DNA from: VRUE01 sp963702575
GTDB lineage: Bacteria; Actinomycetota; Thermoleophilia; Solirubrobacterales; 70-9
Direction: 5' to 3'
Assembly: GCA_963702575.1 (NCBI GenBank)
Contig: CAVPCU010000008.1
Span: forward strand, 47,340 to 111,339
Length of the DNA stretch: 64,000 bases
Part shown: positions 8,472 through 18,098 of the stretch, piece after piece
Numbering within the stretch: the stretch's first letter is position 1
Layout: the number at the start of each line of letters is the position of its first letter
Notes under the pieces: generated by a model
The model's database searches: none
Seen by the model: the letters and a program-made list of their open reading frames with translations, nothing else
Told to the model about the DNA's origin: nothing
Translations under genes and position numbers: made by a program

Positions 8472-9475
8472 CCGCGCGCGACCGGCGAGAGCAGCAGCCG
8501 CCGGTAGCACAGCGCCTCGCGGCCGGCGGCGAGGCGCAGGCCCGGGCTTCCCTTCAGCGCCGCCTGCGCGAGGATGTCGACGCGCTGCAGGTCGGCGGCG
8601 TCGCGGATCTCGGCCGCCGCGCCCGGCTCGCGGGCGAGGAAGGCGGTCTCGACGCGGTCGAGCAGGCGCAGCCCCTCGCCGAGGTCGGCGGCACCGGTCG
8701 TGGCGTCCATCCGGTTGACCAGCACCCGGTGGGCGCCGGGGCTCGGCCGGAGGTCGAGCGTGCGCTCGAGGTAGCGCCGAGCGCAGAGGACGAAGTTCTC
8801 GACCTGGAGGCGCTCGTGGCGCAGCGAGACGCCGTCGGGGTCGATCCGGATCCTCATCAGCGGCTCGGCGAGGTTGCCGAAGCCGGCGCCGGCCGAGAGC
8901 ATCCGGGTGAAGGTCTCGTAGTCCTCGGTGTGGAGGCTGTCCGCCGCCGCCCCGTAGGGGTGCGCGCGCATGACCGCCGCCCGCGCGATCAGCGTCGGGT
9001 GCATCACCGGGGTGGCGAAAAGCGCCGCGAACCGCGCCCCGCCGGGGCCGAGGCAGCGCAGCGGCCGCGGCGGCGGCGGGCGGCGGCCGTCGGCGCCGAT
9101 CAATGTGGCGGCGGTGCCGAGGAGGTCGATCTCCGGCCGGGCGGCCAGCGCCGCGACCTGGCGCTCGATCCGCTCCGGCATCGCCACGTCGTCGGCGTCC
9201 ATCCGCGCGATCAGCTCGCCGCGGGCCTCGGCGACGCCGCGGTCGAGCGTCCCGATCACCCCCAGGTTCGACGGGTTGGAGAGGAGGCGGACGCGCTCGT
9301 CGCGGGAGGCGTAGTCCGCGAGGATCGCCGCCGTGCGGTCGCTCGAGGCGTCGTCGATGGCGAGGATCTCGAGCCTGGCGTAGGTCTGGGCGAGCAGCGA
9401 GTCGAGCGCCGCGCCGAGCGTGCGCTCGGCCTCGAAGCAGGGCAACAGCACCGAGACCAGCGGCGACCCGCTCAC
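8423..9475 (-). CDS. glycosyltransferase family 2 protein
   Basis: This encodes 350 aa. It begins SGSPLVSVLLPCFEAERTLG, then LEILAIDDASSDRTAAIL and ELIARMDADDVAMPERI, the classic GT-A nucleotide-sugar motifs with DxD (DADD). The start GTG at 9475 overlaps the stop of the preceding gene (GTGA), confirming both the start and operon membership. The C-terminal 120 residues are Arg-rich and helical without clear membrane segments, so it is likely cytoplasmic. The acceptor is not predictable. Confidence 0.87.
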   Translation of the reverse strand: MSGSPLVSVLLPCFEAERTLGAALDSLLAQTYARLEILAIDDASSDRTAAILADYASRDERVRLLSNPSNLGVIGTLDRGVAEARGELIARMDADDVAMPERIERQVAALAARPEIDLLGTAATLIGADGRRPPPPRPLRCLGPGGARFAALFATPVMHPTLIARAAVMRAHPYGAAADSLHTEDYETFTRMLSAGAGFGNLAEPLMRIRIDPDGVSLRHERLQVENFVLCARRYLERTLDLRPSPGAHRVLVNRMDATTGAADLGEGLRLLDRVETAFLAREPGAAAEIRDAADLQRVDILAQAALKGSPGLRLAAGREALCYRRLLLSPVARGYLGAKLRSPLAARRR

Positions 9476-10455
9476 GATCCGAGGCCGTCGCGGACGGCTT
9501 TGCGCAGCAGCGGGTTCGCCGGCCACTGCCAGGCCGCCGCCAGCAGGGCGCCGGCGCGGCGGCGGCCGCCCGAGCCGGCGCGGTAGCGCCAGAGCTGGTA
9601 GTCGGAGCGGCAGCGCCGCCGCTCGCCCGCGGTGACCAGCGGGTAGCGCTCGCGCGCCTCGAGCGTCGCCGCGAGCCGGGCCGAGCCGCCGAACGGGACG
9701 CCGTTGAAGCTGTGCGGCGCGGGGGTCTCGAAGGGCACGTGGCGAAGCTCTTGCTCGATCAGCTCGCGCTCCGGTGCGGTGATCTGGTCGGCGTCGGCGG
9801 GCAGCAGGGTGGCCCGGGTGACCGAGGGGTGGAGGTGCCAGATGCAGGTGTCGGCCAGGTCCCTGGCGACGTTGAAGGGCGCCGGCGCGAGGCCGGAGCG
9901 GTAGAAGCGGTAGCTGTGCTCGGTGTGGCCCCAGCGGCGGTACTCGGCGAAGCGCGGGTGCCACCCCCCCACCTGCTCCAGCCCGGGGCCGGTGAAGAAG
10001 TTGAAGCCGGCGCTGCCGAACATGCCGTGCAGGACACGGTGCCCGGCGATCGTCGACTCGCCGGTCGGCTTGCGCACCCGCGCCCGGTTGAAGAGCGAGA
10101 AGTGGTGGATGCCGCTCGCCCGGGCCAGCTCGACGTGCGCCGCGAAGACCGAGCCGTCGACCAGCTCGACGTCGTCCTCGACGAAGAAGTAGTGGTCGAA
10201 CTCGGGGAAGCGGACGAAGGCGCGGTTCTTGGCGATCCCGACGCCCTCGCGGCGCTCCGAGCTGACCAGCGGGATCCCCCACTCCTGGCAGAAGCGAACG
10301 GTCTCCTCGTCGGCGCCGTCGAGCGAGACGAGCAGGGAGAGGCGCGGGTCGCGGGCGCAGAGCTCGGCGAAGTGCGGCAGGTAGCGGCGCACGTATTGCG
10401 GCCGGTCGCAGGTGGTCACGCAGACCAGCGCGCGGTAGTCCTCCGGCGCCGTCAT
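9472..10455 (-). CDS. glycosyltransferase-like protein (GT-A fold)
   Basis: This encodes 327 aa. The start ATG at 10455 overlaps the stop of the GT14 gene (ATGA). The N-terminus YRALVCVTTCDRPQYVRRYL is a GT-A opening strand. GIAKNRAFVRFPEFDHYFFVEDDVEL supplies the acidic metal-binding motif (EDD), and FNFFTGPGLEQVGGWHPRF with WGHTEHSYRF resembles the acceptor loop of GT2/GT27-like enzymes. It lies in the middle of a run of coupled glycosyltransferase genes. Donor and acceptor are unknown. Confidence 0.75.
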   Translation of the reverse strand: MTAPEDYRALVCVTTCDRPQYVRRYLPHFAELCARDPRLSLLVSLDGADEETVRFCQEWGIPLVSSERREGVGIAKNRAFVRFPEFDHYFFVEDDVELVDGSVFAAHVELARASGIHHFSLFNRARVRKPTGESTIAGHRVLHGMFGSAGFNFFTGPGLEQVGGWHPRFAEYRRWGHTEHSYRFYRSGLAPAPFNVARDLADTCIWHLHPSVTRATLLPADADQITAPERELIEQELRHVPFETPAPHSFNGVPFGGSARLAATLEARERYPLVTAGERRRCRSDYQLWRYRAGSGGRRRAGALLAAAWQWPANPLLRKAVRDGLGS

Positions 10456-11363
10456 ACCGCCACCCGCTCGCGCAGCGCGGCGAGCGCCGAGCCAGCCGCG
10501 GCCGAGTCGAACTTGCGCGCGAACAGCGCCTCGCTCTCGAGCATCGCCGGCAGGTCCCCGGCGCCGAGGGCCCGCGGGTGGCTCCCGCCCGCCGGCCAGC
10601 GCATGAAGCGCAGCGAGTCGTCGACGACCTCGTGCTCGTCGGCGAACTCGGTGCCCGCGAGGATGCTCTGGAAGAAGAGCTCGTCGGGGCAGAGCGTGTG
10701 CTCGTGGTAGCGGCGGTAGCCGGGGTGCTCGGCGAGGAAGCCGAGCACCCGCTCGGCCGCGGCGCGGCTCAGGTTCCACCACTGCGAGCCGCCGTAGGGG
10801 CGCGCGTAGGCGGGGAAGCGGCGGGCGGGCCTGAGCGCGGAGCGCGCCCGCAGCAGCTCGTTCAGCAGCCGCCCCCTGCGGTTGAGGAAGCTCGTGTCCT
10901 CGCCGCGGGGGACGCAGGTCTCGCGCCGGCCGCGGAGGGTGTAGGTGTAGAAGTCGGTGCGGTCGCGGCCTTCGAAGCGCCAGCGCGGGTCGGGCAGGGG
11001 GAAGTGGTCGAGGTAGCTGCGCGACCCGGCCGCCTCGGCGAGCTCGAGGATCTCCTCGACCGGGCGCAGGGGGAAGTCCTGGCCGCTGATCAGGACGAAG
11101 TACCCGCAGCCCTCGGCGAGGCCGCGGGCGAGGCCCTCGAGCGCGGCGTCGACGAGCTGGGGGCTCCCCCAGGTGGCGGCGTGGCGCGGCAGCAGCGCGA
11201 CGTCGTCCAGCCCGGCCTCCGTCAGGGCGGCGGCGAACCCGTCCAGCGGAGAGCGCCGGTCGACGTGCAGGTAGGCGCGAGCCCGCGGGTGGCGCAGCGC
11301 CGAGAGCAGGAGGGCGAGCTGGCCCGGCCGCTCGTGCGCGAGGACGATGCAGGCGAGCTTCAC
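10452..11363 (-). CDS. beta-1,6-N-acetylglucosaminyltransferase-like protein (GT14, core-2/I-branching)
   Basis: This encodes 303 aa. KLACIVLAHERPGQLALLL, YLHVDRRSPL, YFVLISGQDFPLRP, PYGGSQWWNLSRAAAERVL and CPDELFFQSIL are in the order and form of the Branch family (GT14), including the glycine-rich acceptor loop and the PDE motif. These enzymes add a branching sugar, usually from UDP-GlcNAc or UDP-Xyl, without needing a DxD motif. It suggests the glycan is branched. ATG 11363 lies 13 nt after the acetyltransferase stop. Confidence 0.88.
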   Translation of the reverse strand: MKLACIVLAHERPGQLALLLSALRHPRARAYLHVDRRSPLDGFAAALTEAGLDDVALLPRHAATWGSPQLVDAALEGLARGLAEGCGYFVLISGQDFPLRPVEEILELAEAAGSRSYLDHFPLPDPRWRFEGRDRTDFYTYTLRGRRETCVPRGEDTSFLNRRGRLLNELLRARSALRPARRFPAYARPYGGSQWWNLSRAAAERVLGFLAEHPGYRRYHEHTLCPDELFFQSILAGTEFADEHEVVDDSLRFMRWPAGGSHPRALGAGDLPAMLESEALFARKFDSAAAGSALAALRERVAV

Positions 11364-11376
11364 CGGGGCCGCCGCC

Positions 11377-12069
11377 TCAGAGGCACTCGTCGATCAGGGC
11401 CGGCGTCAGCGGCTGGGTGAACAGTGCCTGCTTGGCCCGGATCTCCTCGTGGCTCCAGGTCCACCACGAGGAGGCGAGCAGCCGCTCGACGACCTCCTCC
11501 TCGAAGCGGAAGCGCACGGGCTCGGCCGGGGCGCCGGCGGCGATCGCGTAGGGCGGCACGTCGCGGGAGACGACCGAGCCGGCGCCGATCACCGCTCCGG
11601 TGCCGATGCTCACCCCCGCCATCACGTGGGCGCCGGCGCCGATCCAGACGTCGTGGCCGATCCGGATCGGGCCGGCGCTGAGGATCTCCTCCTCGATCGG
11701 CCGGCCGAGGACGTTGCGGCCGACGTAGTAGGTGGAGATGCGGCTCGGGTCGTGGCCGAACCCGTGCACGCCGATGCCGCGCGCGAGCGAGCAGAAGTTG
11801 CCGATCTCGACCGGGTTGCCGCGGGCGGCGACGTGGATGTCCGGCCCCCACAGGGAGGAGTTCGCCCCGATCCTCACCGGCCCGGAGAGGGTGACGCGGT
11901 GGAGGCGGGCGTACGCGCCGACCTCGACCGGCCCGTGCAGCGCCGAGGCGGTGACGCTCGCCAGCGGCGAGACCTGGGCGGCGGTGTCGATGCGATTCGG
12001 TCGCCTCGCCGAGCGCAGCGCGAGATCGAGCAACCGCAGCCTCGCTCTCGCAGGAAATGGCGAAGACAT
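11377..12069 (-). CDS. hexapeptide-repeat O-acetyltransferase (CatB/LbetaH type)
   Basis: This encodes 230 aa. The body is a left-handed beta-helix of hexapeptide repeats (VEVGAYARL, VRIGANSSL, VEIGNFCSLARGI, IRIGHDVWIGAGAHVMAGVSIG, AVIGAGSVV) ending in PPYAIAAGAPAEPVRFRF, the usual CatB-type end. It probably acetylates a sugar hydroxyl using acetyl-CoA. The stretch HGFGHDPSRISTYYVGR holds the catalytic-type His. It is 6 nt downstream of a GT4 gene and upstream of the GT14 gene, within a minus-strand operon running from 15305 to 8423. Confidence 0.87.
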   Translation of the reverse strand: MSSPFPARARLRLLDLALRSARRPNRIDTAAQVSPLASVTASALHGPVEVGAYARLHRVTLSGPVRIGANSSLWGPDIHVAARGNPVEIGNFCSLARGIGVHGFGHDPSRISTYYVGRNVLGRPIEEEILSAGPIRIGHDVWIGAGAHVMAGVSIGTGAVIGAGSVVSRDVPPYAIAAGAPAEPVRFRFEEEVVERLLASSWWTWSHEEIRAKQALFTQPLTPALIDECL

Positions 12070-12075
12070 GGACTT

Positions 12076-13320
12076 TTATTGTAGGTCGTCGCGGAGGGCC
12101 AGCAGGCGGTCGGCGAAGGCGTTGTAGTTGGCGCCCGCCTCGAAGCGCCGGCGGAAGCGGGCGCGCACCTCCTCGGGGTCGAAGCGGCCCGGCTCGAGCG
12201 CCGCCCGCAGGCCCGCGGCGACCCCCTCCGGCCCCTCTCCGGGAGCCAGCAGGACGCCGGTCTCCGCGCCGACGATCTCGCCCACGCCGCCGGCCTCGAC
12301 GGCGACGATCGGGACGCCGTAGCTCTGCGCCTCCATCATCGAGACCGGCAGGCCCTCGGAGAGGCTGAGCGAGAGCAGCGCGTCGACGTGCTCGGCCGCG
12401 TAGAGGTCGAGCACGTCGCGGTTGTCGACGTGGCCGCGCAGCTCCCAGGCCGCGCCGGGGCCCTCGCGACCGAGCAGGCGCTCCGCCGCGGCGGCGACGC
12501 GCGCCCGCTCGGGCCCGTCGCCGAGGTGGATCCAGCGGACCGGGGCACCCAGCCGCGCCAGCGCCTCGGGGACGAGGTGGATGCGCTTCTGCGGGTCGAG
12601 CCGCGCGCAGGTGAGGACCAGCGGCGGGGCGCCGCTCGCCCGCGGCGGGCCGGCGCGCCCCGGGTCGGCGACGCCGAGGCGCTGCACGGCGATCTTCTCC
12701 GCCTGCGCCGGGATGCGCTCGCCGAGGTAGGCGGCGCCGAAGTCCGAGACGGCGAAGATCGCGTCGAGGCCGCGCGCCTTCGCCCCGCGGAAGGGGACCG
12801 CCAGCCCGCCCCAGCGCTCGTCGTAGAGGTCGAACCCGTGCACCCGCGAGACAGCGATGCGGATCGCGCCCGACTCGCGCAGGAGCGCCAGCGCGAGCGT
12901 GCTGTTCTCGAACCAGTAGTCGTAGAAGACGGCGCCGGCGAGGCCGCGCTCGCCGACGAACCGCGCCAGCGAGCGGCGCTTGAGCAGGTTGCGGGCGAGG
13001 TTGTCGAGGTAGCGGCGCGGGGGCGGCGCCCGCCGGCCGCCGACCTCGGCGCGCGAGCTGCGCAGCAGCACCGAGGCCGCCTCGCGGGTGGCGAGGGCGC
13101 GCCGCAGCGAGCCGCGGGCGGGCCGCTCGAGCCAATCCATCTCGACCAGCTCGACGTTGGCCGGCAGCGCCCGCGTGCCGGGCTCGCGGCGCGAGGGCAG
13201 GACGTAGACGCGGCGGAAGCGCTCCGCCAGCACGCCGATCTCGGCCTCGAGGAAGGTCTCGGCCTCGTTGCCGAACGGGTAGGCGAGCGTCAGCAGGACG
13301 AGGTCGGTCGCGGCGCTCAT
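12076..13320 (-). CDS. glycosyltransferase family 4 protein
   Basis: This encodes 414 aa. The start ATG at 13320 overlaps the stop of the methyltransferase gene. The donor half contains PLVLTCARLDPQKRIHLVPEAL, WIHLGDGPER, ELRGHVDNRDVLDLYAAEHVDALLSLSLSEGLPVSMMEAQSYGVPIV and VGEIVG, which is the standard GT4 E-x7-E site with SEGLP. The N-terminal half contains VSRVHGFDLYDERWGG, the acceptor-side HGFD loop. Retaining transferase in glycan assembly. Acceptor unknown. Confidence 0.9.
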   Translation of the reverse strand: MSAATDLVLLTLAYPFGNEAETFLEAEIGVLAERFRRVYVLPSRREPGTRALPANVELVEMDWLERPARGSLRRALATREAASVLLRSSRAEVGGRRAPPPRRYLDNLARNLLKRRSLARFVGERGLAGAVFYDYWFENSTLALALLRESGAIRIAVSRVHGFDLYDERWGGLAVPFRGAKARGLDAIFAVSDFGAAYLGERIPAQAEKIAVQRLGVADPGRAGPPRASGAPPLVLTCARLDPQKRIHLVPEALARLGAPVRWIHLGDGPERARVAAAAERLLGREGPGAAWELRGHVDNRDVLDLYAAEHVDALLSLSLSEGLPVSMMEAQSYGVPIVAVEAGGVGEIVGAETGVLLAPGEGPEGVAAGLRAALEPGRFDPEEVRARFRRRFEAGANYNAFADRLLALRDDLQ

Positions 13321-14021
13321 CTGCGCAGGCGCCGCACTCGCGCGGCGATCCGCGCCCGCAGCGGGACGCGCCGCGGCGGCAGCGGGGTGAAGCGCCCGAC
13401 GCCGGCCCGCGGGCGCAGCACGGCGGCGACGTAGTCGCCCTCGCGCACCCAGACCGAGTACGTCTCGAGGCGGTCGAGGTAGAGCCCGTGCGGGTAGGCG
13501 TTGGCGAGCAGGAGGTCGGCGTGGATCGGCTGGTCGACGATCTGCAGCCTCTCCGGGTGGTGCTCGCGACACCACTCGAGATAGTGGGGGCTGGGGTAGT
13601 TGAGCAGGACGACGCCGTCACGCTCGACCCAGGCGGCGACGCGCTCGAACAGCGCCGGGTGGCGCTCCAGCGGGATGTGCTCGACGATGTCGGGCAGGAC
13701 GACGAAGTCGAAGCGGCCCTCGATCTCGGCCTCGAGCACGTCGACGGCCTCGAGGCGCAGGTTGGCGACGCCCTGCAGGCGTCCGCGGGCGGCCTCGATG
13801 CTGGCCGGGCTGAGGTCGACCGCGACCACCGAGCCTTGCGGGCCGACCGCGGCGGCGATCAGGCCGGTGAGGGTGCCGACGCCGCAGCCGATCTCCAGCA
13901 CGGTGCGGCCCGGGCGCAGGCCGAGCGCCCGCAGCCGGGCGAGGATCGCCTGGTGGCGTTCGTTGACGCCGACGCCGGTCTGGCGGCCGACGTAGGCGTC
14001 GTAGAAGCCGGTGACGTCCAT
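13317..14021 (-). CDS. class I SAM-dependent methyltransferase
   Basis: This encodes 234 aa. VLEIGCGVGTLTGLIA is motif I of a Rossmann methyltransferase, VAVDLSPASIEAAR motif II, and FDFVVLPDIVEHIP the post-II strand with a UbiE/Coq-like DIVEH. The C-terminal lid region is Arg-rich. It shares an ATGA overlap with the GT4 gene downstream. Probably methylates a glycan or lipid carrier intermediate. The substrate is not visible from sequence. Confidence 0.85.
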   Translation of the reverse strand: MDVTGFYDAYVGRQTGVGVNERHQAILARLRALGLRPGRTVLEIGCGVGTLTGLIAAAVGPQGSVVAVDLSPASIEAARGRLQGVANLRLEAVDVLEAEIEGRFDFVVLPDIVEHIPLERHPALFERVAAWVERDGVVLLNYPSPHYLEWCREHHPERLQIVDQPIHADLLLANAYPHGLYLDRLETYSVWVREGDYVAAVLRPRAGVGRFTPLPPRRVPLRARIAARVRRLRR

Positions 14022-14030
14022 CGCCGCGCC

Positions 14031-15305
14031 CTACGCCCCGACGGCCTGCGGGCGCAGCCGCGGCGTCTCGGCCGCGGCGGCGGGCTGGCGGCGCTCCGCC
14101 GGCCTCCAGAGGACGACGACCAGGCAGATGAACAGCGAGACGATCTGCACGCGGTAGCGGAACGCCGTGCCGGCGTTGCCGGCGCTGAGCGAGTAGGCGA
14201 CGAGCAGGAAGAAGGCCAGGTAGATCAGCGGCCCGGCGCGGGCCATGATCCGGCCGCGGTTGCGGAACAGGCTCCTGATCAGCAGGAAGAGGGCGGTGTA
14301 GGCGGCCGCCGTGCCGAGCAGGCCGAGGCCCTGGCTGATGTTCCCGAGCTGCCAGGGGAAGGGTCGCAGGAGGACGTCGAGCGAGCGGCTGGGCAGGTTC
14401 TTGACGATCGCCCCGCGGGTCGAGAAGTCGACCTGTTCGAGCTTCAGGTTGGAGCTGTCGGTGGCGTTCGCTTCCTGGGAGCCCTGGAGGTTCTTTTCGA
14501 GGCTTTCGTTGGTCGAGGCCTTGAGCACCGTGGGCGCGGCGATCGCGCCGAAGAGGATGACGAGGGCGACCAGGGCGAGTGAGCGCATCGCGCCGCGGTT
14601 CTCCGGCCGCAGCCCGGCATGGAGGACGGTCGCGGCGCCGGCGGCGATCAGGAACCAGCCGGCGTAGTGGCGGGTGGCGACCGCGATCAGGCAGCCGGCG
14701 ACGACCGGGATGAGGGCGCGGGGTTCGCCGCGCTTCCAGATCTTCGCCCCGCCGAGCGCGACCAAACCGATCGCCAGCATCATGTTCGCCTCTTTGTGCA
14801 GCAGGCTGGAGAAGAAGATGCTCGCCGGTTCGAAGGCGAGCAGCCACATCGCCAGCACCGACGCCCTTGGCCCGGCGAGCTCGTAGACCGCGGCCGCCAG
14901 CAGCACCAGGCCGATCGTCGCGATGCCGACCTGGGTCACCCGCATCGCCAGTTCGGGCGAGCCGAGGAGGCTGCGCTGCACCGCGAGGGTGAAGACGTGG
15001 AGTTCGTTCAGCAGCGCGTGCGTCCATTCGCCCGAGCCGAATGGCGTGCGCACGATCTTCGCGGCGTGGTCGAGGAAGGTGACCTCGTCGCCGCCGCGCA
15101 GGGTCTGCGCCACCGGGGTGAGCGAGATCAGCCCGCCGGCGATCACCCGCACCGAGAAGGCGACGAAAACCGCCGGCCCGATCGCGAACCCCGGCCTGGT
15201 GCGGCGCAGGCGGCCGACCAGCAGCGCGACGACCCCGCCCAGCAGGCCGATCGTCGCCAGCGTCACCAGCGTGTCGTGAAGGCTCTGATCGACGGTCGGG
15301 CCCAT
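14031..15305 (-). CDS. polytopic membrane protein of the polysaccharide locus
   Basis: This encodes 424 aa with about ten hydrophobic segments (for example TLVTLATIGLLGGVVALLVG and LVALVILFGAIAAPTVL) and a periplasmic loop between two of them around residues 250-300. GGDEVTFLDHAAKIV after the second helix resembles the acidic first loop of GT39/ArnT-like or Wzy-like integral membrane enzymes, and FSSLLHKEANMMLAI a later helix. It is the first gene of the minus-strand operon. It could be a lipid-sugar-dependent transferase or a polymerase; I do not recognise a specific family. Confidence 0.6.
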   Translation of the reverse strand: MGPTVDQSLHDTLVTLATIGLLGGVVALLVGRLRRTRPGFAIGPAVFVAFSVRVIAGGLISLTPVAQTLRGGDEVTFLDHAAKIVRTPFGSGEWTHALLNELHVFTLAVQRSLLGSPELAMRVTQVGIATIGLVLLAAAVYELAGPRASVLAMWLLAFEPASIFFSSLLHKEANMMLAIGLVALGGAKIWKRGEPRALIPVVAGCLIAVATRHYAGWFLIAAGAATVLHAGLRPENRGAMRSLALVALVILFGAIAAPTVLKASTNESLEKNLQGSQEANATDSSNLKLEQVDFSTRGAIVKNLPSRSLDVLLRPFPWQLGNISQGLGLLGTAAAYTALFLLIRSLFRNRGRIMARAGPLIYLAFFLLVAYSLSAGNAGTAFRYRVQIVSLFICLVVVLWRPAERRQPAAAAETPRLRPQAVGA

Positions 15306-15373
15306 CTCAGGCGTGACGCAGCCGGGTTCGGTGCACGGACGTAAATCCGGCTGGAGGTCCCGCTAAGTATCCA

Positions 15374-15379
15374 TATAAT
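15374..15379 (+). promoter_or_regulatory. -10 element of a leaderless promoter
   Basis: A perfect TATAAT ends 9 nt before the GTG start at 15389, so the transcript would have almost no leader. No good -35 box is seen at 17 nt. It lies in the 83-bp gap between the divergent genes at 15305 and 15389. Confidence 0.5.
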
Positions 15380-15388
15380 CGCTTGTCT

Positions 15389-16964
15389 GTGACCGAGTCA
15401 CGACAGGAGGGGCTGGATCTCCGCCACTGGGGACGACTGATCTGGCGCCGAAAGTGGCTGCTGCTCGCGATCGTCGTCGCGCTGCCGGCGGCCGTCTACC
15501 TCGCCGCCTCGCAGCTGCCCAAGACCTACCAGTCCAAAGCGACGATCGACGTACAGGCGACCGCCGGCGCCTCGCCCCTGTCGTTCAGCCAGGTCAGCTC
15601 CAAAGCCTCGATCGCCGAGGCGCAGACGCTGATCAAGACCGCGCCGGTGACGCGGCGGGCGGCGCGGCTGCTCGGCCTGCCGCCGGCGGCCGGGCGGGGG
15701 CTGGCCGGCCACATCTCCGTGGCGCCGACCAACCCGGCGGAAAGCGACGGCAGCTTCCTCAACATCACCGCCCAGGACTCCAACCCGGTGAGGGCCGCGG
15801 AAATCGCCAACGCCTTCGCCCAGGCGCTCGGGCAGGCTCGCATCGACGACCTCGATCCAGCAGATCGATCGCACGATCGCCGCCCTGCGCCACGAGGGCG
15901 CCTCTGGGGTCGGCGGCGAATCGGCCGCCAACGCGCTCGCCCTGCAGCTGCAGGAACTGCGCACCCTGCGGGCCGGACAGGGCGAAACGACCACGATCGT
16001 CGAAGCCGCGGTGCCGGTCGGGGCGCCGATCTCGCCGCAGACCGAAAAAGGACGCCGTCATCGCCCTGATCCTCGCCCTGCTGATCGCCGCGGCGCTGGC
16101 GCCCCTGCTCGACCGGCTCGACCGCCGCATCCGCGAGCCCGGCGAGCTGGAGGAGCTGCTCGAGGCGCCGGTGCTGGCGACGATCCCCGACGACGCCTTC
16201 CCCGGCCACCCGCCCGGCGCCCACGTGCGCGAGTCCTTCCAGACGCTGCGCGCCAGCCTCACCTACTTCAACGTCGACCGCTCGCTCGCGCAACCTGGTG
16301 GTCGCCAGCCCGATCCAGCAGGACGGCAAGACGACGGTCGCGATCAACCTGGCGCTCGCCTACGCGCTCGACGAACGCGACGTGGTGCTGATCGACGGCG
16401 ACATGCGCCGCCCCCAGGTGGCGGCCCGGCTGGGCAAGGAGGCGAGCGTCGGGCTCGAGTCGGTCCTGGTCGGCGCGAAGGCGCTGGAGGAGGCGTTCGT
16501 CTACGTCGACACCGGCGCCGGCCGCCTGCGCCTGCTGCCCGGCGTCGACGCCGCCGCCCAACCCGGCCGTGCTGCTCGGCTCCCAGCGGATGCGCACCCT
16601 GATCGCCGAACTGACCGAGCAGGTCGACATGGTCGTGATCGACACCCCCGGCCTGCTCGCGGTCAGCGACGCGATCCCGCTGTTCAGCCAGGTCGCCGGC
16701 AGCATCATCGTCTCGCGCCTCGACCGCACCCCGAGGGACGCCGTGCGGCGCGCCAGGCAGGTGATCGTCTCCGCCGGCGGCACCGTGCTCGGCGGCGTCG
16801 CCACCGGCGCCCGCGCCGGCGGGATGTACGGCTACTACGGGTACTACGGCTACGACGGCGGCGAGAACGGCAGCGGCAAGGCTCGAGTCGCCGCAACGGC
16901 ACCGGCCGCCTCCGCGGCCTCGCACGGGACTCCGCCGAAAGAGCTACCGCTGAGCTCGCGGTAG
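15389..16964 (+). pseudogene. Wzz chain-length determinant fused to BY-type tyrosine kinase, four +1 frameshifts
   Basis: Read through four corrections the product is a normal Wzz/CapB-type protein. A cytoplasmic start is followed by membrane helix WLLLAIVVALPAAVYLAAS, a short extracytoplasmic segment, a second helix AVIALILALLIAAALAP, then the kinase with Walker A ASPIQQDGKTT, Walker A' VVLIDGDMRRP, Walker B VDMVVIDTPGLL and a Tyr-rich tail GYYGYYGYDGG for autophosphorylation. Extra bases lie near 15853, 16047, 16286 and 16558; removing one base at each restores a continuous frame. All catalytic motifs are intact, which argues for sequencing error rather than decay. It would control polymer length and export. 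Its 3' end overlaps the convergent glycosyltransferase. Confidence 0.8.
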
Positions 16965-18098
16965 AGGGCGTCGACGTCGTGGAGGAGGCGGGCGGCGCCG
17001 TAGCGCTCGAGCGCCCGGGGGCGGGCGGCGCGGCCGTAGGCCTGCCGGCGCGCCTCGTCGCCGGCCAGCTCGACGATCGCCGCGGCCAGGGCCGCGGCAT
17101 CGCCGGGGGGCACGAGCGTCCCGGTCTCCTCGGCGACGACCTCGCGCACGCCGCCGACGTCGGTGGCGACGGCCGGCAGCCCGGCCGCCGCGGCTTCGAT
17201 CAGCGAGACCGGCGTGCCCTCGTTCTCGGAGGAGAGGACGGCGAGGTCAGCCGCGGCGAAGAACGGCCGCAGCTCGCGCCGGTAGCCGAGGAAGCGAACG
17301 TCGGCGGCGATGCCGAGCTCGGCGGCGCGGCGCTCGAGGCCCGGGCGCTCCTCGCCGTCGCCGATCAGGGCCAGCCGCAAGCGCGGATCCGAGCGCCGCG
17401 CCGCGCGCCAGCGCGTCGAGGAGCACGTCGAGACGCTTGATCGGGACGACCCGGCCGACGAAGACGAGCAGGACGTCTTCGTCGCCGATGCCCAGCTCCG
17501 CGCGCGTGGCGGCCCGCAGGCCCTCGGCGGGCGCGGCCAAGCGAGTCGAGGTCGAGGCCGAGCGGCAGGACGCGTGAACTTCTCGCGCGGCGCGACACCG
17601 AGGCGCACGAGGTCGTCGACGGTCGCCTGGCTGACGCCGATCAGGCGGTCGCTGACCCGCGCCAGGGCGCGCTCGAGCTCGAGGTAGAGCCGCGACTTGG
17701 CCGCGCCGAAGTAGCCCTCGAGCACGTGGCCGTGGTAGGTGTGGACGATCGCCGGGCGGGGGCGGACGGCGAGCGCCGCCTGGCGGCCGAGGAAGCCAGC
17801 CTTGGCGGTGTGGGTGTGGACGACGTCCGGCCTGAAAGCCCGCGCCAGGCGGATCAGCGCGAGCAGCGCCCGCGCGTCGTGCAGCCGGGCCGACAGGCTG
17901 GCGCAGCTCGGCGAGGAAGCGCATCCGCGCGCCCTCCTCCTCGGAGAGCGCCGCGAGCGAGTCCTCGCCGGGGGCGAGCGAGCCGTGGACGAGCAGGGTC
18001 TCGTAGCGGTCGGGGTCGAAGCGCCGGCCGCTGAGCAGCGCCGCCTGGTGCGCCGGCCCGCCCATGTTGAGGCGGCCGATTACGCGAAGGACGCGCAG
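16850..18098 (-). pseudogene. glycosyltransferase family 4 gene with four +1 frameshifts
   Basis: The corrected protein has all GT4 features: RVIGRLNMGGPAHQAALL at the N-terminus, VHTHTAKAGFLGR and HTYHGHVLEGYF, the hinge LLVFVGRVVPIKRLDVLL, LALIGDGEERPGLE, VLSSENEGTPVSLIEAAAAG and VREVV. The frame jumps by one extra base near 17903, 17572, 17541 and 17401. The likely first codon is CTG at 18098, 4 nt after a GAGGAGG ribosome site that lies inside the 3' end of the epimerase gene; a miscalled ATG is possible. The 3' end at 16850 is uncertain because it runs 115 bp into the convergent kinase gene. Confidence 0.78.
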
